This document shows, in pieces, positions 6,919 to 11,591 of a DNA stretch of 11,591 bases. The notes beneath the pieces were generated by a model, which saw only the letters and a program-made list of their open reading frames with translations, was not told the origin of the DNA and did no database searches. Every line of letters begins with the position of its first letter. Position 1 is the first letter of the stretch. The translations under genes were made by a program, and so were the position numbers. This stretch comes from an uncultured Verrucomicrobiota bacterium (GTDB lineage Bacteria; Verrucomicrobiota; Kiritimatiellia; RFP12; UBA1067), in the NCBI GenBank assembly GCA_945947925.1, contig CAMEZU010000037.1, forward strand, positions 1 through 11,591, read 5' to 3'.

Positions 6919-7781
6919 GTCGGCGAACGTGGTTCGACATCGACGGTAACAAAAACGGGATTGTGGTCGGAGACGCCCTCTGCGGAGACGGAGACCGGCG
7001 GCGCCAGCGGCGCAAGACCCCTCAGCATGACATAGTCCAGCGCACGGTTCGGCCATTTCCCACGCCCCGGGTGCGTGAACCGGCGGTCGGCCGGCATGAG
7101 CGCGAGAGCGTTGACGAATCCCGCCGCCTCCAGGTCGGCGAAGAGCGTCTCCTCGGCAAAGGACGCCTGCCAGCGGTCGGCGTTGAAGTCCCCGGCGATG
7201 ACGACGGGCGCGACGCGGCCGGGAACGGACGGCTCCTCCTCGACAAGCTGGCGGATCGCCCGCGTCCGCTTGGCGCGGTTGAGCGCCGCCGTCTCGTCGG
7301 ACTGTCCGTAATTGGACTTGAGATGGACGGCGTAGACCGTGCCGGTCACGGCGGACGAGAAGACCACCCGCGCCCGGGCGAAGCCGCGCGGCGGCGTCTC
7401 GCGCTTCGCGGGCCGCCAGGTCTCCCAGTCCGCCGAGACGACGGGAAGCGTCGTCGCGACGACGTCCTGCTGCTGGTCGTAGCGGTCGCGCCGACGGTAA
7501 CCCGTCACGACCGCGACCGCGAGGTTGGTGCGCCCGACGGCGCGGCAGAGTTCCTCCGCGACACGGGGTCCTCGGATTTCGTTCAGGCAGAGGATGACGT
7601 CGTTCGTCCCCGTCGGGTCAGCCGCATCCAGTCCGCGGCGCAGGCGCTGCCCCGCCACCTGGATCGTCGCCGCCTCGATTTCGGGCGCCGCCCGGTGCTC
7701 TGCGCGGCCGGACGGAAACCATTCCCCGTTCCAGGTGCCGACCGTGACGGCCGCCAGGGCGATGAGCGAGCCGAGCGTCAT
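6909..7781 (-). CDS. Endonuclease/exonuclease/phosphatase (EEP) family protein
   Basis: 290 residues with the full EEP (DNase I-like) active-site set: N18 in GTWNGEW, E68 in CLNEIRG, H153 in AVHLKSN, D198 and N200 in GDFNAD, D249 in ALDYVML, and SDHNPV (271-276). These are metal-dependent phosphodiesterases acting on nucleic acids, phosphoinositides or related phosphoesters; the substrate cannot be told from sequence. The first beta-strand begins almost at once, preceded only by a short hydrophobic run (LGSLIALAAV) that is a poor signal peptide, so location is unclear. The start at 7781 is set by an ATGA overlap with the serine acetyltransferase stop and an AAGG 7 nt upstream; an ATG at 8060 lies inside that gene out of frame and is rejected. 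The last codons (Met-Leu-stop) double as the promoter of the next operon. Last gene of the right transcription unit. Confidence 0.9.
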   Translation of the reverse strand: MTLGSLIALAAVTVGTWNGEWFPSGRAEHRAAPEIEAATIQVAGQRLRRGLDAADPTGTNDVILCLNEIRGPRVAEELCRAVGRTNLAVAVVTGYRRRDRYDQQQDVVATTLPVVSADWETWRPAKRETPPRGFARARVVFSSAVTGTVYAVHLKSNYGQSDETAALNRAKRTRAIRQLVEEEPSVPGRVAPVVIAGDFNADRWQASFAEETLFADLEAAGFVNALALMPADRRFTHPGRGKWPNRALDYVMLRGLAPLAPPVSVSAEGVSDHNPVFVTVDVEPRSPTML

Positions 7782-8527
7782 CCGATGGCCTTGATCGTGG
7801 GCGCGGGCGGCTTGTTGTAAACGCGCGAGTTCGGCGGGACGGACGAGATGAGCCACACGCTGCCGCCGATCTCGGAGTCGTGTCCGATCGTCGTGTCGCC
7901 CCCGAGGATCGTCGCCCCCGCGTAGATGACGACGTTGTCCTCCACGTTCGGATGGCGCTTGATGCCCTTCACGAGCGCGCCGGTGACGGGATCCTTTTCG
8001 AAGGACTTCGCGCCGAGCGTCACGCCCTGGTAGAGTTTCACGTTGCGTCCGATCACGCACGTCTCGCCGATGACGACGCCCGTGCCGTGGTCGATGAAGA
8101 AGCGCTCGCCGATCTGCGCGCCCGGATGGATGTCGATGCCCGTCTTCGAATGGGCGAGTTCGCTCATGACGCGCGGGATGATCGGCACCTTAAGCCGATA
8201 GAGCTCGTGCGCGAGACGGTGGACGGTCACGGCGAAGAGCCCCGGATACGCCATCACGACCTCCATGCGGCTCGACGCCGCCGGATCGCCCTCGTAGGCC
8301 GCCGTGACGTCGGTGTCGACGAGTCGGCGGATCTCTGGAAGACGGGCCATGAAGTCCGCGACGATGGCCGCCGCCGGACGTTCCGTCGGCAAGAGCGCAA
8401 TCTCGCGCTCGAGGTCCGCCGCGATCTCGCCGACCGCGCCGGCCGCGCCGAGTTCGCCATAGACGCAGGGATGGAGCACGGCCATGCCGTGACGGACGAT
8501 GTGGGCGATGCGCTGGGGGAGCGTCAT
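7778..8527 (-). CDS. cysE: Serine O-acetyltransferase
   Basis: 249 residues. It transfers acetyl from acetyl-CoA to L-serine to give O-acetylserine, the cysteine precursor, in the cytoplasm. The N-terminal helical part runs to about 115, with the family Asp in DPAA (81-84), then HRLAHELYR (103-111). A left-handed beta-helix of hexapeptide repeats begins at about 130: IDIHPGAQIG (131-140), the catalytic-type IDHGTGVVIGET (145-156), VTLGAKSF (169-176), RHPNVEDNVVI (191-201), GATILGG (204-210) and SVWLISSVPPNSRVYNKPP (223-241). The insert between VTLGAKSF and RHP resembles the longer EpsC/SAT type rather than the E. coli CysE length. The start at 8527 is decided by an AGGAGG 8 nt upstream and an ATGA overlap with the MetX-MetW gene. 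A very long upstream extension in the same frame is a shadow over that gene. Being coupled to methionine synthesis fits shared sulfur assimilation. Confidence 0.93.
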   Translation of the reverse strand: MTLPQRIAHIVRHGMAVLHPCVYGELGAAGAVGEIAADLEREIALLPTERPAAAIVADFMARLPEIRRLVDTDVTAAYEGDPAASSRMEVVMAYPGLFAVTVHRLAHELYRLKVPIIPRVMSELAHSKTGIDIHPGAQIGERFFIDHGTGVVIGETCVIGRNVKLYQGVTLGAKSFEKDPVTGALVKGIKRHPNVEDNVVIYAGATILGGDTTIGHDSEIGGSVWLISSVPPNSRVYNKPPAPTIKAIG

Positions 8528-10299
8528 GAGGTCTTCCTCCTGATGCGGGCGATGATTTTGGCGGCGCCGAGGTTCTTGAGACCGAGCGCCAGGAAGAGCT
8601 TGCCGAGCAGCCGGCGGCTCTCCGCCTTCACCTCGAGGATCTCGATGCCTTCCTTCGCGCAGAGGCGACGGAAATCCTTGAGCGTGATGCAGTGGATGTT
8701 CGGCGTGTCGTACCACTCGAACGGCAGCTGCTTCGAGACGGGGAGCCGTCCCTTGAACCCGAGGACGAGCCGGATCCAGTAGCAGGCGAAGTTCGGGAAC
8801 GTGACAATCGCCTCGTCGGCAATGCGCAGCGCCTCGTGAAGAAGGCCGCGCGGATTCTTCACCTCCTGCAGCGTGTCCGAGCAGATTGCGACGTCGTAGT
8901 GCCCGTCGGGAATCACCGAGAGCCCTTCGTCCGCATCCTCCCAGAACGCGTCGTGTCCGTCCGCCACCGTCTCCTTGAACGGGTCGATGTCGATGTCCAC
9001 GCCGTCGCCCGTCGCGTTCTTCACCTTGCGCAGGACGTTGAGGAGCGTGCCGTCGCCGCAGCCGATGTCGATGACGTGCGCGCCCTCGCGGACCATTCCC
9101 GTCACGTTGCGGTACTGCTTCTTCTGCCAGGCGAGCACCTTCGGCGTGCGCTCCATCAGGAAGCCGTAGACGAGTCCCGAAAGGTCCTCGATGTCCGTCA
9201 GGAACGAGTCGTGGCCCGTGCCCGCCTCGAGGTGGCAGTAGCTGACGGACTTCCCGCCCTTCAGGAGCGCGTGGACGATCTCCTTCGACTGCCATTCGGT
9301 GAAGAGGATGTCGTTCTGGTACGAGACGACGAGGCACTTCGCCTTCACCCGCGCGCAGGCCGCCTCGAGCGACCCGTAGCGCTCGCCCGCGTCGAAGAGG
9401 TCCATCGACCGCGTGATGTGCAGGTAGCTGTTCGCGTCGAACCGGCGCACGAACTTGAGCGCCTGGTAGTCGAGGTAGCTCTCGATCTGGAAATACGTCT
9501 TGAAGTCCGCCTCGCGCTTCGCCCGGTCCGCGGCCGGCGCCTCGACGAAGTTCTGCTGGAGGCCGCGGCCGAACTTCTCCTGGAGAAGCTCGCGCGAAAG
9601 GTACGTGATGTGCGCGATCTGCCGCGCCGAGGCGACGCCGAGCTTCGGCCCCTTCCCGTCGCCCTCGAGATAGTAGTCGCCGCCCTTCCACGCGGGATCG
9701 TCCGTGATGGACGCGCGCCCGACCACGTCGAAGGCGAGCGCCTGCGTATTGAGCGAGGCCGAGGTCGCGATCAGGCAGGCGCGGTCCATCTCGTCCGGAC
9801 AGCGCGTCACCCAGTCCGCGACCTGCATGCCGCCGTAGCTGCCGCCGATCACCGCCGCAAGGTGCGTGATGCCGAGGTCGCGGAGGAGCATGCGGTGCAC
9901 GTCGACGACGTCGGACATCGTGTACTGCGGGAACGCGGAGCCGTAGGGTTTGCCCGTGTCGGGATTCTCGGACATCGGTCCCGTCGTCCCGCTGCAGCCG
10001 CCCAGCACGTTCGCGCAGACGATGTGCCAGCGGTTCGTGTCGATCGCCCGCCCGGGACCGATCATCTCCTCCCACCAGCCCGAGGGCTTCTCCTCGCCCG
10101 GACGGATGCCCGCCACGTGCGCGTCGCCCGTCAGCGCATGACAGATGAAGATGACGTTGTCCGCGCGCCGCGGCGCGCCGCACGTCTCGTACTGCACGAC
10201 GATCTTCTTGAGAACGCCCCCCGTCTCCAGCCGATGCCCGCCTTCCGGCAGCTTCAGCTCGAGACGCTTCGCTTCAACGATACCGACACCTTCGCTCAT
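8524..10299 (-). CDS. metX: MetX-MetW fusion: homoserine O-acyltransferase joined to MetW
   Basis: One uninterrupted 591-residue reading frame holds two complete proteins that are normally separate. Residues 1 to about 385 are MetX, an alpha/beta-hydrolase that acylates L-homoserine from acetyl- or succinyl-CoA in the first committed step of methionine synthesis: CHALTGDAH (53-61), GCSGTTGP (101-108), nucleophile elbow GGSYGGMQ (152-159, Ser154), Asp330 in YQND and His363 in GHDSF. Residues about 395 to 591 are MetW, a class I methyltransferase-like protein: VIDIGCGDGTLL (409-420), SDTLQEV (474-480), VTFPNF (499-504), LPFEWYDTPNIH (525-536). The join at about 386-400 is short (VLAWQKKQYRNV region), with no stop or frameshift. 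In other bacteria metX and metW are adjacent and MetW is reported to support MetX activity, so the fusion would fix a 1:1 ratio. The start at 10299 lies 7 nt after pyrB's stop with no clear Shine-Dalgarno, so coupling is likely. Acetyl versus succinyl specificity is unresolved. Confidence 0.93.
   Translation of the reverse strand: MSEGVGIVEAKRLELKLPEGGHRLETGGVLKKIVVQYETCGAPRRADNVIFICHALTGDAHVAGIRPGEEKPSGWWEEMIGPGRAIDTNRWHIVCANVLGGCSGTTGPMSENPDTGKPYGSAFPQYTMSDVVDVHRMLLRDLGITHLAAVIGGSYGGMQVADWVTRCPDEMDRACLIATSASLNTQALAFDVVGRASITDDPAWKGGDYYLEGDGKGPKLGVASARQIAHITYLSRELLQEKFGRGLQQNFVEAPAADRAKREADFKTYFQIESYLDYQALKFVRRFDANSYLHITRSMDLFDAGERYGSLEAACARVKAKCLVVSYQNDILFTEWQSKEIVHALLKGGKSVSYCHLEAGTGHDSFLTDIEDLSGLVYGFLMERTPKVLAWQKKQYRNVTGMVREGAHVIDIGCGDGTLLNVLRKVKNATGDGVDIDIDPFKETVADGHDAFWEDADEGLSVIPDGHYDVAICSDTLQEVKNPRGLLHEALRIADEAIVTFPNFACYWIRLVLGFKGRLPVSKQLPFEWYDTPNIHCITLKDFRRLCAKEGIEILEVKAESRRLLGKLFLALGLKNLGAAKIIARIRRKTS
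8536..8541 (-). promoter_or_regulatory. Strong Shine-Dalgarno for the serine acetyltransferase
   Basis: AGGAGG on the minus strand sits 8 nt before the ATG at 8527, within the last codons of the MetX-MetW gene. It is the best ribosome-binding site in the window. It suggests independent initiation in addition to coupling, and it fixes the start. Confidence 0.8.
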
Positions 10300-10306
10300 G
10301 GATAAC

Positions 10307-11383
10307 TCAGTAGCCGCAGTTCATGATTTCCTTCTCGTAGCCGAAGGTCGCCGCGATGAGGGCGGCCCGGATCCACATGCCGTTGCGCATCTGGCGCCAG
10401 TACATCGCGCGCGGGTCGTGGTCGCAGCACGTGTTGATCTCGTCGCGGCGCGGCAGCGGGTGCATGATGATGCCGTCCTTGCCGAGAAGCGCGAGCTCCT
10501 CCGCGCCGAACTTGAAGCGGGAGGTGTCGATCTTCGCGGATTCGCCCTTCGACGCATCCCACTCGTCCTGGATGCGCGTCATGTAGACGGCGTCGGACTC
10601 GCGCGTCGCCGCCTTGAGGTCGTTGTGGATCTCATACCGGACGCCCTTCGCCTTCAGGATGGCGATCACGTCCTCGGGGACCTGCAGTTCCTTCGGCGCG
10701 ACGAAGATCTGCTTGATGTCGCGGAAGTTCGTGAGGAGGTAGGAGAGCGAACGGACCGTCCGTCCGCGCAGCAGGTCGCCGCAGAACGTCACCGTACGGC
10801 CGTCGAGCCCGCCCTTCTCCTCGAAGGAGCGGACTAGCGTGTAGATGTCGAGGAGAGCCTGCGTCGGATGCTGGTCCTTGCCGGAGCCGGCGTTGAGGAT
10901 CGGAATCGGACGCTCGCTGTTCGAGAGCTCCCACGCCATCTGCTCCGCGAGCCCCTTCTCGGGGCAGCGCATGATGATGAGGTCGACGTAGCTCGAGAAG
11001 GTGCGGACCGTGTCCGTCTTCGACTCGCCCTTCGCCTCGGAGGAGGTCGCCGCGTCGCGCACCGAGCTCGTCGTGAGACCCAGGATCTGGCAGGCGTTCA
11101 GGTGCGAGAGGAACGTACGCGAGGACGGCTGCGAGAAGTACAGCATGGCACGCTTGTGCGCCAGGATGCCCTTCAGGTAGAGCGCGCCTTCCTTCGACTT
11201 GTTGATGAAGCGGATGCGGTTCGAAAGCGCGCAGAGACGCTCGAGGATCTCCCGGTCGAACTGCTGGGCGAAGAGCGTGTGATACGGCATGCCGTCGCCC
11301 TCTCCTCGGGCCAAATACGGCTTTTTTGCCTCCGAATCAAGATTTGCGAAGTCTTCCCAAGCGATTTCCGTCAGTTTTGCCAT
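10307..11383 (-). CDS. pyrB: Aspartate carbamoyltransferase, catalytic chain (variant carbamoyl-phosphate motif)
   Basis: 358 residues, longer than the ~310 of typical PyrB because of an N-terminal extension of about 35 residues. It condenses carbamoyl phosphate with aspartate to carbamoyl-aspartate in pyrimidine synthesis. Seen: QPSSRTFLSHL (85-95) where most ATCases have STRTR-x-SFE, the loop with AKGESKTDT (117-125), MRCPEKG (138-144), NAGSGKDQHPTQALLDIYT (164-182), GDLLRGRTVRSL (202-213), TRIQDEW (269-275) and HPLPRRDEI (308-316). NAG-x-G-x-QHPTQ and the RIQ-x-E segment favour aspartate over ornithine carbamoyltransferase. The ATG at 11383 has GGAGG about 10 nt upstream and lies about 22 nt below an extended -10 promoter; an ATG at 11539 in the same frame lies above the promoter and overlaps another gene's end, so it is rejected. 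No pyrI or pyrC is visible. First gene of the right unit. Confidence 0.92.
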   Translation of the reverse strand: MAKLTEIAWEDFANLDSEAKKPYLARGEGDGMPYHTLFAQQFDREILERLCALSNRIRFINKSKEGALYLKGILAHKRAMLYFSQPSSRTFLSHLNACQILGLTTSSVRDAATSSEAKGESKTDTVRTFSSYVDLIIMRCPEKGLAEQMAWELSNSERPIPILNAGSGKDQHPTQALLDIYTLVRSFEEKGGLDGRTVTFCGDLLRGRTVRSLSYLLTNFRDIKQIFVAPKELQVPEDVIAILKAKGVRYEIHNDLKAATRESDAVYMTRIQDEWDASKGESAKIDTSRFKFGAEELALLGKDGIIMHPLPRRDEINTCCDHDPRAMYWRQMRNGMWIRAALIAATFGYEKEIMNCGY

Positions 11384-11392
11384 AATCCAAAT

Positions 11393-11431
11393 CCCTCCGT
11401 CTTGAAGAGATATTATAGCATAAACGGAGGG
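11393..11431. repeat. 8-bp inverted repeat flanking the pyrB promoter
   Basis: CCCTCCGT at 11393-11400 is the exact reverse complement of ACGGAGGG at 11424-11431, with a 23-nt spacer that contains the whole extended -10. On the minus strand the promoter-distal arm is CCCTCCGT and the proximal arm is ACGGAGGG, which includes pyrB's Shine-Dalgarno. The promoter-distal arm lies upstream of the predicted transcription start, so it would be in RNA only if transcription reads through from the upstream gene. Confidence 0.65.
11411..11422 (-). promoter_or_regulatory. Extended -10 promoter for pyrB
   Basis: The minus strand reads TATGCTATAATA from 11422 to 11411: consensus TATAAT (11417-11412) preceded by TGC. 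No good -35 is seen at 16-18 bp. Predicted transcription start is near 11405, giving a leader of only about 22 nt. The element is identical over 12 bases to the one before the GT-C/TPR operon, which strengthens both calls. Confidence 0.75.
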
Positions 11432-11496
11432 TGGGCAGCGTCGGAACCTCCGAAGAAGCCGGCGTATTCGGACGCCAGCACGGGGCCGTATCGCAT
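11413..11496 (-). CDS. Possible 27-residue small ORF upstream of pyrB
   Basis: An ATG at 11496 with GGGAG 6 nt upstream opens a 27-codon frame beginning MRYGPVLASEY and ending PPFML, its TAA lying inside the pyrB -10 element. It sits between the stop of the upstream gene and pyrB. Support is only the ribosome-binding-site spacing and the tight fit. No family is recognised, and because the promoter is at its end it is not a pyrB leader peptide on the main transcript. It may be a chance frame. Confidence 0.25.
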   Translation of the reverse strand: MRYGPVLASEYAGFFGGSDAAHPPFML

Positions 11497-11519
11497 CGGC
11501 CGCTCCCAGTCGTCGCTCC

Positions 11520-11591
11520 TTATTCGGTGATGGGTCCATCCTCCTCGGACAGCGCGAACGCAGTCCCGTCCCAAGTCAGGTCAAGGTTGCT
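11520..11591 (-). CDS. C-terminal end of an unidentified gene (partial)
   Basis: From the window edge a minus-strand frame runs 23 codons to a TAA at 11520-11522. It contains LDLTWDGTAFAL and ends DGPITE. The composition looks like genuine protein and the frame is open from the edge, but the piece is too short to identify. The frame that begins with an ATG at 11539 (MDPSPNKE) overlaps it and reads as an Arg-rich shadow. If real, this gene is co-oriented with pyrB, 136 nt upstream of it. Confidence 0.5.
   Translation of the reverse strand, partial: SNLDLTWDGTAFALSEEDGPITE

Larger units (their letters stand above)
11384..11519. other. Intergenic region upstream of pyrB
   Basis: 136 nt holding the extended -10 promoter, the inverted repeat around it, the pyrB Shine-Dalgarno and a possible small ORF. 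No terminator hairpin with a U-tract for the upstream gene was found, so read-through into pyrB is possible. Confidence 0.55.

Noticed and set aside
7778..10183. 801-codon minus-strand frame as one protein
   Set aside because: Only its last 249 codons encode a real protein (serine acetyltransferase). The rest is an Arg/Gly/His-rich out-of-frame reading of the MetX-MetW gene, and the strong Shine-Dalgarno marks the true start at 8527.
8692..10305. 537-codon open frame on the plus strand
   Set aside because: It is antisense to the MetX-MetW fusion, which has unmistakable family motifs. Composition is V/R/D/E-rich with no motif of its own.
3485..10310. Shared CGGCTACTGA at the 3' ends of pyrB and the GT-C/TPR gene
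   Set aside because: Both simply encode Gly-Tyr-stop with favoured codons; ten bases is weak and no structure accompanies it.
10307..11539. pyrB start at the upstream ATG (11539)
   Set aside because: The added residues are Arg-rich without family similarity and lie above the promoter, and the ATG at 11383 has a good ribosome-binding site.

Overview
This 11.6 kb window is GC-rich and densely coded. Every credible gene lies on the minus strand, so the text follows transcription from the right end to the left. The content is chromosomal housekeeping plus an envelope-type block. No mobile element, CRISPR array, tRNA or rRNA was seen. The MetX/MetW/serine acetyltransferase methionine-cysteine genes, a polyprenyl-phosphate phosphoribosyltransferase, a GT-C-like/TPR membrane protein and a W-P-F repeat protein suggest a Gram-negative-type bacterium. 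A PVC-superphylum lineage such as Kiritimatiellota or another Verrucomicrobia relative is possible, but this is a low-confidence inference from gene style and no marker gene is present.

Right block (about 11591 to 6909): the C-terminal end of an unidentified gene, then a promoter with an extended -10 (TATGCTATAATA), pyrB (aspartate carbamoyltransferase), a single-polypeptide MetX-MetW fusion (homoserine O-acyltransferase plus its methyltransferase-like partner), a serine O-acetyltransferase, and an endonuclease/exonuclease/phosphatase-family protein. Gaps are 7 nt or 4-nt ATGA overlaps, so this looks like one transcription unit. The fusion activates homoserine and the acetyltransferase activates serine, the paired acylation steps feeding methionine and cysteine synthesis.

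Left block (about 6913 to 107): a second promoter with the identical TATGCTATAATA element sits on the stop codon of the preceding gene. It drives a 1128-residue GT-C-like membrane protein with C-terminal TPRs, a protein carrying about 16 W/F-P-F/aromatic repeats, a UbiA-family decaprenyl-phosphate phosphoribosyltransferase, and folC. These genes are 11 nt apart, overlapping by 4 nt, and 2 nt apart respectively. The first three could form an envelope system that makes and uses a polyprenyl-phosphate pentose donor; this is a hypothesis. folC ends inside a perfect 18-bp inverted repeat and contains a 4 x 7-bp G5 repeat in a linker.

No gene-free stretch exceeds 300 bases. The longest are 1-106 and 11384-11519.
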